Assembly (NCBI RefSeq): GCF_004135975.1
Contig: NZ_CP026538.1
Span: 2,542,001-2,606,000 of the forward strand
Reading direction: 5' to 3'
From: Solidesulfovibrio carbinolicus
GTDB taxonomy: Bacteria > Desulfobacterota > Desulfovibrionia > Desulfovibrionales > Desulfovibrionaceae
DNA: 64,000 nucleotides
The notes under the pieces were generated by a model, which did not search any database, was not told where the DNA came from, and saw only the letters and a program-made list of their open reading frames with translations. The translations under genes and the position numbers were made by a program. Below, one piece after another: positions 34,959-42,860 of the stretch. The first letter of the stretch is position 1; each line of letters begins with the position of its first letter.

Positions 34959-37307
34959 ATGGCGGCCATGGCGGAGGTCAGGCGTTGCCGCCATGTGGCG
35001 GCCGGGCAGGTCCAGGGGGTGGGCTTTCGCCCCTTTGTCTACCGTCTGGCCCAGGAACTGGGGCTCTCGGGCTGGGTGCAAAACACTCCAGAAGGCGTGG
35101 TCATCGAGACAGAAGGCCCGGCGGCGGCGGTGGCGGCTTTCGGACGCCGCCTGCCGGCCGAGCTGCCGCCCCTGGCCCGGCTGCTGGCCTTTTCGGCGAC
35201 CCCTGCCACGCCCACCGGCGAGGCCGGCTTCCGTATCCTTGCCAGCGCCCCGGGCAGCGGCCACGACGTGCTCATAAGCCCCGACGTCGCCACCTGCCCC
35301 GATTGCCTGGCCGACATGGCCGACCCCGGCAACCGTCGCCACCGCTATCCCTTCACCAACTGCACCAACTGCGGCCCCCGTTACACCATCACCCGGCGCG
35401 TGCCCTACGACCGGGAAACCACCTCCATGGCCTGCTTTCCCCTGTGCCCGGACTGCACCGTCGAGTACGCCCACCCGGGCGACCGGCGCTTCCACGCCCA
35501 GCCCAACGCCTGCCCGATCTGCGGCCCGTCCCTGTGGCTGGCCGACGGGACAGGCGTGGTCCTTGAACGCGCAACGGCCGCCGTCGCCGAGCTGGCCGCC
35601 CGGCTGGCCGCCGGCCAGATTGCGGCGGTCAAGGGCCTGGGCGGCTTCCATCTGGTTTGCGACGCCGCCAACGTTGACGCCGTGGCCGAGTTGCGCCGAC
35701 GCAAAGGCCGGCCGAGCAAGGCCCTGGCCGTCATGGTCCCGGACCTGGAAACCGCCGCCCTTCTCGGCGAGGTCGGCCCGACCGCCGCCGAACTCCTTGG
35801 CGGCACGGCCCGGCCCATCTGCCTGCTGCCGGCCCGAGCCGGCAGCGCGCTGGCCCCGAACGTCGCCCCGGACGTGGCCGAAATCGGCGTCATGCTCCCC
35901 TACACGCCGCTCCATCATATTCTGCTGGCCGATTTCGCCGCCGTTGTCGGCTCCGACCGACCGGCCGCCCTGGTCATGACCTCGGGCAACGCCGGGGGCG
36001 ATCCCATTTGCCTGGGCAACCGCGAGGCCCTTGCCCGCCTTGCCCCCCTGGCCGACATCTGGCTGCTCCACAACCGCGATATCCTCATTCGCACCGACGA
36101 TTCCGTGGTCCGCCCCCTGGAAGCGGCCGAGGCCGAGGCGGCCGGCGCGCCGACCCTGTTTTTGCGCCGGGCCAGGGGCTATGTCCCTTCGCCCATCCGG
36201 CTTTCCCGCGGCGGCCCGGAGGTGGTAGGCCTTGGCCCCATGCTCAAGGCCACGGTCTGCCTGACCAAGGGCGACCAGGCCTTTGTCAGCCAGCACATCG
36301 GCGATCTGGAAAATCTGGCCGCCCTGCGGTTTTACGAGGAAACCCTGGAGCATCTTCTCGGTGTGCTCGGTGTGACGCCCAGGCTGTGCGTGGCCGATCT
36401 CCACCCTGACTATCCGAGCACGGCCCTGGCCCTGGAACAGGGCCGCTGGCCGATCCTTCGGCTGCAGCACCACGTGGCCCACATCCACGCCGTGCTGGCC
36501 GAGCATCAATGGGACGAACCAGTCCTTGGTCTGGCCCTGGACGGCGTGGGCCTGGGCGAGGACGGCACGCTGTGGGGCGGCGAATGCCTGCTCGTCGATC
36601 CAACGAGCCTGACCCACCAGCGCCTGGGCCACTTCGCGCCCATGGCCCTGCCCGGTGGCGACGCGGCCGTGCGCCAGCCCTGGCGCATTGCCCAGGCATG
36701 CCTGCACGCTCTGGGGGAAACCGCCGAAGACGGCCTGATCCGGCCCTGGATGGCGGACCATGGCCCGGCTTCGCGCCTGGTCGGGCAGATGCTGGCCAAA
36801 AACCTCAACTGTCCAATGACCACCAGCTGCGGCCGGCTCTTTGACGCCGTGGCCGCTGTATCCGGCCTGTGCCTGGAAACGACCTATGAGGGTCAGGCGG
36901 CGATCCTGCTGGAGCGCGCCCAGGACATGGCCGAGAACAGGCCCTACCATTGCCCGCTCCTGGCCGACCGGACGCCGGCCGTCCTCGACACGCTCACCCT
37001 TTTTGCCCAGGCCGCGACCGACGCGGCCCAAGGCGTGGCGGCCGGAGGCATCGCCCGGCGTTTTCACCTGGGACTTGTGGCCGGGCTGACGCGGCTGGCG
37101 ACGGCCATGGCCCGGGAGACGGGCATTCGCGCCGTGGCCCTGGGCGGCGGCGTCATGCAGAACCGAACCCTGGCCTTGCGTCTTCCCGAGGCGCTTCGGG
37201 ACGTCGGTCTGCAACCTCTGGTGCATCGACGTATGCCGGCCAATGACGGTTGCGTCAGTCTGGGCCAAGCGGCCTTTGGCTTAAGGCAGTTGCGGGCTAA
37301 CAATTAG
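34959..37307 (+). CDS. hypF: Hydrogenase maturation carbamoyltransferase HypF
   Basis: 782-aa enzyme that makes the thiocarbamate on HypE from carbamoyl phosphate, source of the CN ligands of [NiFe]-hydrogenases. Domains in order: acylphosphatase (GVGFRPFVYRLA, 20-31), two zinc fingers (Cys113/116/135/138 and Cys163/166/185/188), YrdC-like domain (about 200-380) and Kae1-like carbamoyltransferase domain (LQHHVAHIHAV, GGGVMQNR). Full length. No other hyp or hydrogenase genes are in view. It follows the DUF362 gene by 3 nt. Confidence 0.97.
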   Translation: MAAMAEVRRCRHVAAGQVQGVGFRPFVYRLAQELGLSGWVQNTPEGVVIETEGPAAAVAAFGRRLPAELPPLARLLAFSATPATPTGEAGFRILASAPGSGHDVLISPDVATCPDCLADMADPGNRRHRYPFTNCTNCGPRYTITRRVPYDRETTSMACFPLCPDCTVEYAHPGDRRFHAQPNACPICGPSLWLADGTGVVLERATAAVAELAARLAAGQIAAVKGLGGFHLVCDAANVDAVAELRRRKGRPSKALAVMVPDLETAALLGEVGPTAAELLGGTARPICLLPARAGSALAPNVAPDVAEIGVMLPYTPLHHILLADFAAVVGSDRPAALVMTSGNAGGDPICLGNREALARLAPLADIWLLHNRDILIRTDDSVVRPLEAAEAEAAGAPTLFLRRARGYVPSPIRLSRGGPEVVGLGPMLKATVCLTKGDQAFVSQHIGDLENLAALRFYEETLEHLLGVLGVTPRLCVADLHPDYPSTALALEQGRWPILRLQHHVAHIHAVLAEHQWDEPVLGLALDGVGLGEDGTLWGGECLLVDPTSLTHQRLGHFAPMALPGGDAAVRQPWRIAQACLHALGETAEDGLIRPWMADHGPASRLVGQMLAKNLNCPMTTSCGRLFDAVAAVSGLCLETTYEGQAAILLERAQDMAENRPYHCPLLADRTPAVLDTLTLFAQAATDAAQGVAAGGIARRFHLGLVAGLTRLATAMARETGIRAVALGGGVMQNRTLALRLPEALRDVGLQPLVHRRMPANDGCVSLGQAAFGLRQLRANN

Positions 37308-37380
37308 CAAAATAAATAATTTTACATCCTTTCATCAGATTAAATTATAGATCATTTTGGTATAAATAATTGACAACAAG

Positions 37381-37506
37381 AGTCTTGCCGGGTAGGCACA
37401 GCCGCGTGCCTGAATGGCCGAGATTCCTCTTACCTCCATTCAGGGGGTTGTCCCGTCAAGACTGCAGCCGGGGTATTGCCGCGAGCCCGCAAGACGCGCT
37501 GACTGC
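37381..37506. ncRNA. Candidate structured RNA
   Basis: AGTCTTG (37381-37387) pairs perfectly with CAAGACT (37457-37463), enclosing two adjacent stems: AGGCAC-AGCCGC-GTGCCT (37394-37411) and TGAATGG/CCATTCA (37411-37442, 18-nt loop). A third small stem GGG/CCC (37443-37454) lies within. A further domain is closed by GCAG (37464) and CTGC (37503-37506). A TTGACA box at 37370 could be part of a promoter for plus-strand transcription. No known RNA family (6S, SRP, RNase P, tmRNA or riboswitch) is recognised. Confidence 0.4.
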
Positions 37507-37821
37507 CCAAAAAGGTTAAAAAAAATATAAAGATAGAAGGTGCAGTATACTCTTGTCATGACTGACGGGCAACAGCCAGGGAAACAGCGTCACCACAGGC
37601 CACACTCTCAAAAATATACAACAGCGAATAACGTCAGTCAGTATTCAGTACGATTCTGCTACGTTGCCGCCAAGTCCTTGACAGCCTCTTGCAATAAGCC
37701 TATTTTTTTAAAAAACACCTGCGCATTATGAAAAGCAAATAGCATATTACATTAACCTCTGTCAAAATAGTTCGCATTGCATACAAACTTTGAAACAACA
37801 TAAGAGTATTACCGTTTCTAT

Positions 37822-37834
37822 CGAACTGTTTTCG
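37822..37834. promoter_or_regulatory. CGAA-N5-TTCG palindrome upstream of first CI-like gene
   Basis: Short dyad CGAA-CTGTT-TTCG, about 120 nt before the start codon at 37952, in an AT-rich promoter-like stretch. A candidate operator for one of the three repressors; its pattern recurs as TTCGAA at 37874. Confidence 0.3.
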
Positions 37835-37862
37835 GTTTTAAACTTTACAAAAACACTTTAAG

Positions 37863-37886
37863 GCAAGATCAGCGTTCGAATCTTGC
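37863..37886. promoter_or_regulatory. Perfect 7-bp inverted repeat upstream of first CI-like gene
   Basis: GCAAGAT-CAGCGTTCGA-ATCTTGC, 65 nt upstream of the ATG. Either an operator or a leader hairpin. Its loop resembles a tRNA T-loop (GTTCGAA), but no tRNA can be folded around it. Confidence 0.45.
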
Positions 37887-37951
37887 AATTTGGGTATCCC
37901 CGTGCAGTTCATAAAGGGTGCCTCTTTTTACTCTATCGCAATGGAGGCGAG

Positions 37952-38656
37952 ATGGATAACGAGAAAACGCTTCAGGACATGATAAATCGCTTTGACGAGG
38001 CCTTTGATCGCATTAAGAAAGCGACAGGCATGCGCACTCAGGTGGAAATCGCCAAGATGCTGGACATCCGCCAATCCAGCATTTCCGATGCGAAAAGACG
38101 TCAATCCATTCCAGACAGCTGGTTGATAAAGCTGTACCAGATATACAATCTCAATCCAAACTGGATATTGGACGGCGAAATGCCGCAGTTCCTGGGTGAA
38201 CAGCGTGGCGGGGCTTTCCCCGTCAAGGAACCTGCCGAAGCCTATGGCCGCAAAGCCAAGCATCATCAGATGCCGGTCTATTCCATGGCCCCGGACAACA
38301 CGGATCAACCCGGCGTCTGGCAAGAACGACCCGTGGAATTCTTAAGTGTCCCTGAACAGCTGCATCGCCAGGGCTTGCTGGTTGTCCGCATGGATGAAAA
38401 CGACATGGAACCTGTCATTCAGCGCGGCGCGTATGTCGGTATCGATAAGGACAAAAAAACCGTGCGCTCCGGCGCGCTTTACGCCCTGGACATGCCCGTT
38501 GAAGGCTTGATCATCAAGAAAGTGCTTCATGACGCAGAAAATGCCCGCCTTGTGTTGCGTTCCGAAAACCCCAAATTCACCGACCAGATGTTGCCGGCTG
38601 ATAACGCCGCCGAACGTATCGTTGGTCGGGTCATCTGGGTAATGCAGGCCGTCTGA
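37952..38656 (+). CDS. Phage CI-type repressor with S24 domain, catalytic Ser replaced by Asp
   Basis: 234-aa regulator. The N-terminal phage CI-repressor helix-turn-helix (about 12-80) reads TQVEIAKMLDIRQSSISDAK and SIPDSWLIKLYQ. The C-terminal LexA/CI-like S24 fold spans 108-234. At the usual G-D-S-M-x-P serine there is Asp151 (ENDMEP); Lys189/190 is kept (LIIKK). Self-cleavage by the Ser-Lys mechanism is therefore not expected, and no Ala-Gly cleavage site is visible. Base composition is clearly lower in GC than its neighbours, which suggests transfer. GGAGG precedes the ATG. First of three tandem paralogues. Confidence 0.88.
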   Translation: MDNEKTLQDMINRFDEAFDRIKKATGMRTQVEIAKMLDIRQSSISDAKRRQSIPDSWLIKLYQIYNLNPNWILDGEMPQFLGEQRGGAFPVKEPAEAYGRKAKHHQMPVYSMAPDNTDQPGVWQERPVEFLSVPEQLHRQGLLVVRMDENDMEPVIQRGAYVGIDKDKKTVRSGALYALDMPVEGLIIKKVLHDAENARLVLRSENPKFTDQMLPADNAAERIVGRVIWVMQAV

Positions 38657-39070
38657 CCCTCCCTTGTAAAAGGCTGCGAGAACGGGTGACAACAGCTTTG
38701 TCGCCAAGTCGTTTGCTGAGGACATGCAGATGTCTCTGAATGGAACAAGACGCCAGTCCGATCTCCATACGAAGCCAAGCCAAGCAGTTCATCGTGGCTT
38801 GCCGAGAGGCCGCATGCCAGGGTAGCGTTGGTGCCGCAGCAGCGATGTAAAATCGCTCAAACGCGGCCCGGCACGCTTGCCGACTGTTACAAGAAAAGGC
38901 GCACGCCGCTTCAGGCGTAGCGCCTTTTTTACATCCCCGCTTTTCCAGTGCGCCGCAAGCCCCTGCGACCAGCCATTGACGGCCGCCCCACGGACATGTA
39001 AATTTCCCGGCAACTTATGAACTACTTTTTATTATAGATTAATGTTTACGCCAACCCTTTAGGAGGTTGC
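38657..39070. other. Long noncoding spacer between CI-like genes 1 and 2
   Basis: 414 nt. It holds a hairpin AGCGAT-GTAAA-ATCGCT (38841-38857) and a strong terminator at 38894-38930, then an AT-rich promoter-like stretch (TTATTATAGATTAAT, 39029-39043) just ahead of gene 2. A 34-codon frame at 38724 is possible but unsupported. The terminator lies about 240 nt beyond the gene 1 stop, so the spacer is a long 3' UTR or carries a small RNA. Confidence 0.6.
38894..38930 (+). terminator. Rho-independent terminator after CI-like gene 1
   Basis: AAAAGGCGC-ACGCC-loop-GGCGT-A-GCGCC followed by six T: a long stem with one bulge and a classic U tract. It separates gene 1 from gene 2, so the genes are independent transcription units. 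Confidence 0.9.
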
Positions 39071-39742
39071 GTGAAGCCGGACAATTTCGAGGACGCCTAC
39101 GCCAGAATTCAGGCCGCCACCAAGGCCAAAACACAAACGGAGATTGCCGCTATTTTGGGCATCAAGCAGTCCAGCATCTCCGACGCCAAAAAAAAGAACA
39201 CCATTCCGGACGGCTGGCTGGTCACCCTTTACAGGATGTTCTTTCTCGAACCGGACTGGATACTGTACGGGCAGCTCCCGGCCGTGCGCCGGGAAAGCGG
39301 CGGGGCCGCCGATTGCGTCAGGGAAACCGCCGTGGCCTATGTTGCGCCCCCAAGCCGCGTCACGGTCTACGCCATGAGTCCCACCGATACCCAGACCCAG
39401 GCCTGGATTCGCGAACCTCTGGAAACCCTTCCCTTGTTTGAAGCCTTGCGCCGGCCAAATCTTCTCGTGGTGCGCATGGACAACGCCAGCATGGAGCCGA
39501 CTGTGCGCCGCGGCGCCTACATCGGCATCGACTGCGACGATTTGCGTCTGCGCAGCGGGGAAATCTACGCCCTGGACATCCCGGGCGAAGGCCTGGTCAT
39601 CAAACGCGTCAACCGCGATCTGGAAAACCAGCGCCTGGAGCTTAGCGCGGACAACCCGCTCCACAAGTCCTTAAGCCTCCCCCTGGACAACCCCGGCCTG
39701 ACCTCCATCGGCAAGGCCGCCTGGGTCATTCAGGAACTCTAG
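39071..39742 (+). CDS. Phage CI-type repressor with intact S24 Ser-Lys dyad
   Basis: 223-aa paralogue of the 37952 protein. CI-type helix-turn-helix at about 8-70 (TQTEIAAILGIKQSSISDAK, TIPDGWLVTLYRM) and S24-like domain 97-223 with Ser140 (NASMEP) and Lys178 (LVIKRV). This is the only one of the three that keeps the catalytic pair, although no Ala-Gly cleavage site is seen in the linker. GTG start with an ideal AGGAGG 4 nt upstream. Higher GC than gene 1. Confidence 0.88.
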   Translation: MKPDNFEDAYARIQAATKAKTQTEIAAILGIKQSSISDAKKKNTIPDGWLVTLYRMFFLEPDWILYGQLPAVRRESGGAADCVRETAVAYVAPPSRVTVYAMSPTDTQTQAWIREPLETLPLFEALRRPNLLVVRMDNASMEPTVRRGAYIGIDCDDLRLRSGEIYALDIPGEGLVIKRVNRDLENQRLELSADNPLHKSLSLPLDNPGLTSIGKAAWVIQEL

Positions 39743-39759
39743 CCCCTCCAACACCCCTT

Positions 39760-39782
39760 GTGCGCGCCTATGCCGCGCGCAC
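39760..39782 (+). terminator. Hairpin after CI-like gene 2
   Basis: GTGCGCGC-CTATGCC-GCGCGCAC, perfect 8-bp arms, 17 nt past the stop, followed by TTTC. Likely a terminator, though the T run is short. Confidence 0.55.
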
Positions 39783-39861
39783 TTTCGGGCGACCAATTTC
39801 AATTATTTGCCAATATATTAATTTACAAACAGGTATAGACGTCGTATCCCTCAATGATCCG

Positions 39862-39880
39862 TGCCGGGTTCGTACCGGCA
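39862..39880. promoter_or_regulatory. Inverted repeat upstream of third CI-like gene
   Basis: TGCCGG-GTTCGTA-CCGGCA, 6-bp arms, 23 nt upstream of the ATG at 39904. Its GTTCG loop resembles that of the repeat at 37863-37886. Possible operator or leader hairpin. Confidence 0.4.
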
Positions 39881-39903
39881 AGAGTCATGCAGGAAAAAGC
39901 CCA

Positions 39904-40341
39904 ATGCCTAAGTCGTTGCCAGACCGCCTATCGCCCCGGACCAATCTCTCCCGCCACATTGCGGTCTACGCCATGAACAGCCTGGACCCCAAGACCGGGG
40001 CCTGGACGCCAACCGCCATCGCTTCCATAGAAATTGCTGAGACGCTCTTCCGGCCGCACCTGCTGGTCGTGCAAATGGAGGACGACGGCATGGAACCCGT
40101 GATCCGGCGACAGGCCTATGTCGGCCTGGACCGCGACGACGTCACGGCGCGAAGCGGCGAGATTTACGCCTTGGATATTTCTGGGGAAGGTTTGGTCATC
40201 AAACGGCTGGAACCGGATATTGCCGGAAAGCGGCTGCGGCTTGTTTCCGCGTCGTCCCGCCATGCCGAGCGGTTTTTGGCCCAGGGCGGCCCCGACTACC
40301 TGGTCATCGGCCGGGTCGTCTGGGTCATCCAGGACCTTTAG
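39904..40341 (+). CDS. S24-domain-only paralogue lacking DNA-binding domain
   Basis: 145-aa protein that aligns with the C-terminal halves of the two upstream repressors (IAVYAMNSLDPKTGAW, FRPHLLVVQMEDDGMEP, SGEIYALDISGEGLVIKR) but has no helix-turn-helix. The serine position is Gly62 (DDGMEP); Lys100 is retained. AGGA lies 9 nt before the ATG. Since S24 folds dimerise, it could bind and poison the two full repressors, acting as an antirepressor, or it may simply be decaying. It ends 20 nt before the convergent rhomboid gene. Confidence 0.8.
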   Translation: MPKSLPDRLSPRTNLSRHIAVYAMNSLDPKTGAWTPTAIASIEIAETLFRPHLLVVQMEDDGMEPVIRRQAYVGLDRDDVTARSGEIYALDISGEGLVIKRLEPDIAGKRLRLVSASSRHAERFLAQGGPDYLVIGRVVWVIQDL

Positions 40342-40361
40342 CGGCCCGACTACCCGCCCGG

Positions 40362-41084
40362 CTACTCCCGATCATAGCGCTTGGCCGAGGGATCGAAGCA
40401 GAACTGGCAGCCCGGCGGCAAAAGCCACCGCACCAGAGCCAGTCCGGCGGCAAAGCCGCCCACATGGGCCCAGAAGGCCACCGCCGCCGCCTGCCCTTCA
40501 ACCGCCGTGCCGGCCAACCCCGACAAGAGCTGCACGAGAAACCATACGCCCAGAAACACCACCGCCGGCAGGTCCACGATCCAGGGTATGACGATGATGG
40601 GAATAAGCGTCGTCACACGCGCCTTGGGAAACAGCCGGAAATACCCGCCCATGACCCCGGCGATGGCCCCGGACGCGCCAATGACCGGCACGGGCGCGCT
40701 CCAGTTGAAGGCCACGTGCACCGCCGCCGCCGCCACGCCGCACAGGATATAGAAGAGCAGAAAACGCAGCGATCCCAGCGCTTCCTCCACGTTGTCGGCA
40801 AATATCCACAGCACCCACATGTTGAGCAGGTAATGCAGCCACCCTCCGTGCAGAAACATGTAGGTGAGAAACGACAGCCAGCCGCCCTCGGGATAGCCCA
40901 CGTGGGCGGCGTAGCTCGGATGGGTGAAGCGGGCCGGGACCACACCGTGGATGTGCACGAATTCAAACAGCACGCGATCAGCCAGGAGCTGCTGGTAGAG
41001 AAACACCACCGTACACAGGCCAATGAGCGTCCAGGTGACCAGGGGCGGCTTGGTGCTCGGCACGTTGTCTCGAAGGGGAATCAC
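40362..41084 (-). CDS. Rhomboid family intramembrane serine protease
   Basis: 240-aa polytopic membrane protein with six or seven helices. The catalytic Ser138 lies in IGASGAIAG and His207 in WAHVGG; HGGWLHYLLNMW supplies the conserved His/Asn. The C-terminal tail ends with CQFCFDPSAKRYDRE, a possible CxxC metal site. GTG start overlaps the stop of the upstream fused gene (GTGA), with GAGGA ahead. Substrates unknown. Confidence 0.93.
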   Translation of the reverse strand: MIPLRDNVPSTKPPLVTWTLIGLCTVVFLYQQLLADRVLFEFVHIHGVVPARFTHPSYAAHVGYPEGGWLSFLTYMFLHGGWLHYLLNMWVLWIFADNVEEALGSLRFLLFYILCGVAAAAVHVAFNWSAPVPVIGASGAIAGVMGGYFRLFPKARVTTLIPIIVIPWIVDLPAVVFLGVWFLVQLLSGLAGTAVEGQAAAVAFWAHVGGFAAGLALVRWLLPPGCQFCFDPSAKRYDRE

Positions 41085-42736
41085 GGCGCGTCCTCGTCCT
41101 CCGCCCGGGACGGAGCGTAGCCGGCGGCCACGAGCGTAGCCAGCCGGTTCCGGGCGTCCTGGCGGCGCAGGCCCGCCAATCCGACCAAAAGCCTCCGGGC
41201 GGCCCCGGCTAAGTCCTCGGGCGTGCCGGCGTTGTCCACCACGAACCGGCACTTGGCCAGCTTGCGATCCTGCGGCCACTGCCAGCCATCCATGCGGGCC
41301 ACAAGCTCCTCGGACCAGCCCCGCTTCTCGGCCAGCCGGGCCAGACGCACGGCCGGGTCGCAGCGCACCCCAACGACCAAGTCCACGACCTCGCCCGGCA
41401 GCCAGCCGGCTTCAAACAACAGCGGCACTTCGGCGAAGACCGCCCGGGCGGCGGCATGGGCGGCCAAAAAGCCCACCAGCTCGCCCTTGACCAGGGGATG
41501 CACCAGATCGCACACCTCGCGCCGGAAACGATCGCTGGCTTCCATGCGCGACAGCAGCCAGGCCTTGTCCACGGCCCCGTCGGCCGCCTGGGCCTCGGGG
41601 CCGAAGCGCCGGGCCAGCATGTCCGCGCCGTGGCCGCCGGGAGCGTACAGGGCGGTCACGGCTGCGTCGGCGGAAAAGGTCGGATGGCCGGCCTCGGCGA
41701 AATGGGCCAAAAGCGACGACTTGCCGCAGCCCGGCATCCCGACCAGCCCCACCCGCTGGCAGCGCCGGCCGAGCATGAGCAGGAGTCGCCAGAAATCGGC
41801 CGGCGGCGGCTGGCAAAAAGACAATTCCTCGTCCGTGCCCGGATGGCTGAAGGACAGCTTCCAGGCGTGGAGCATCTGGCGTTTGGCCAGCCGGGCCATG
41901 GCCCCGCCGCGCCGGGTCCAGTCCGAGTGCTGGCGCGCGCCGTACACCGCGTCGCCGACAATGGGATGGCCCATGGCGGCCAGATGGACGCGGATCTGAT
42001 GGGTGCGGCCGGTGGCGATGGCCACTTCAAGCAGGCTGGCCGTACCGTCGGGCGCGGTCCAGGTCAGTTTCCAGATACTCTTGGCCTCGCGCCCGCCCTT
42101 GGCCACCACGGCCATTTTGGTGGGATGCTTGGGATCGCGGCCGATGGGCAATTCGATGACCCCGTCGGACCGCTCCGGACGGCCATGGACCAGGGCCAGA
42201 TAGGTCTTGGCCACGCGCCGCTCGGCGAAATCAGCGGCCAGGGCCAACCGGGCCGATTCGGTCAAGGCGACCAGGAGCAAACCGGAGGTGTCCTTGTCCA
42301 GGCGGTGGACGATGCCCGGCCGGTCGCCGGCCATGGCCCGCATGTCCGGGAAATGGTGCAGCAGCCGGTTGACCAGGGTGCCTTCCGGCTGGCTCGGGGC
42401 CGGATGGATGGTCAGCCCGGCCGGTTTGTTGAGCACCAGCACGTCCCCGTCCAGATAGAGCAACTTGAGGTCGCCGTCCTCGGCCTTGGCTTCGCTTGGC
42501 GTCTCGGGCAGGCGCAGGGTCAACGCCTCGCCGCCCCGCAGCTTGAGGCCCGGTTTGCGGCAGATTTCCCCATCGACCAGGGCCAGCCCGGCCTCGATGG
42601 CGGCCCGGACCTTGGCCCGGGAAATGTCTTCGACCGCCAGCCTGGCGCTCCAGAAAGCGTCCAAACGGGTTCCGGCGGCATCCACAACGGCCGTATAGGC
42701 CCCTTCCTCGATCAGTATGGCTTCGTTTTCGGTCAT
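41081..42736 (-). CDS. Fused RluD-type pseudouridine synthase and dephospho-CoA kinase
   Basis: 551-aa two-enzyme fusion. Residues 1-310 are an RluA/RluD-type pseudouridine synthase: S4-like start, then HRLDKDTSG with catalytic Asp147, and ATGRTHQIRVHL. Residues 325-551 are CoaE, the last step of CoA synthesis: P-loop GMPGCGKS (333-340), SADAAV, VPLLFEAGW and VGVRCDPAVRL. Both active sites look intact. AGGGA lies upstream of the ATG and the rhomboid gene overlaps its stop. Confidence 0.9.
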   Translation of the reverse strand: MTENEAILIEEGAYTAVVDAAGTRLDAFWSARLAVEDISRAKVRAAIEAGLALVDGEICRKPGLKLRGGEALTLRLPETPSEAKAEDGDLKLLYLDGDVLVLNKPAGLTIHPAPSQPEGTLVNRLLHHFPDMRAMAGDRPGIVHRLDKDTSGLLLVALTESARLALAADFAERRVAKTYLALVHGRPERSDGVIELPIGRDPKHPTKMAVVAKGGREAKSIWKLTWTAPDGTASLLEVAIATGRTHQIRVHLAAMGHPIVGDAVYGARQHSDWTRRGGAMARLAKRQMLHAWKLSFSHPGTDEELSFCQPPPADFWRLLLMLGRRCQRVGLVGMPGCGKSSLLAHFAEAGHPTFSADAAVTALYAPGGHGADMLARRFGPEAQAADGAVDKAWLLSRMEASDRFRREVCDLVHPLVKGELVGFLAAHAAARAVFAEVPLLFEAGWLPGEVVDLVVGVRCDPAVRLARLAEKRGWSEELVARMDGWQWPQDRKLAKCRFVVDNAGTPEDLAGAARRLLVGLAGLRRQDARNRLATLVAAGYAPSRAEDEDAP

Positions 42737-42860
42737 GGTTCCCTGATACAGGCGGTCCGGCGAAAAGTCGAACAGGACCGGGGGCGGCGACGCGCCGGGA
42801 TTTGCAGCCGGGACCGGCCTGGGGTAGCCTGCCGGCAAACAACCTCGGCAAGGAGCGTTC

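Larger units (their letters stand above)
37308..37951. other. AT-rich 644-nt intergenic region with GC-rich island
   Basis: No credible protein gene. A GTG-started 63-codon frame at 37540 lacks a spaced ribosome binding site and has atypical composition. The flanks are strongly AT-rich, unlike the rest of the window, and enclose a GC-rich block (37381-37506) described separately. Further inverted repeats lie at 37822-37834 and 37863-37886, ahead of the first CI-like gene. Confidence 0.7.

Noticed and set aside
34827-37268. 813-codon open frame antisense to hypF
   Set aside because: HypF is complete on the plus strand; the antisense product is Gly/Gln/His-rich low complexity.
37540-37731. 63-codon frame in the AT-rich region upstream of the first CI-like gene
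   Set aside because: GTG start directly after AGAAG with no spacing, atypical composition and no motif; more likely noncoding.
37863-37886. tRNA fragment or attachment-site remnant (GTTCGAATC)
   Set aside because: Only the T-loop-like bases match; no acceptor, D or anticodon arm can be folded and no integrase is nearby.
38724-38825. 34-codon frame between CI-like genes 1 and 2
   Set aside because: A GAGG lies too close to the first ATG, and the sequence has no recognisable feature; kept only as a possibility.
37308-40341. Prophage
   Set aside because: Only repressor-like genes are present; no integrase, structural, lysis or replication genes and no flanking direct repeats were seen.
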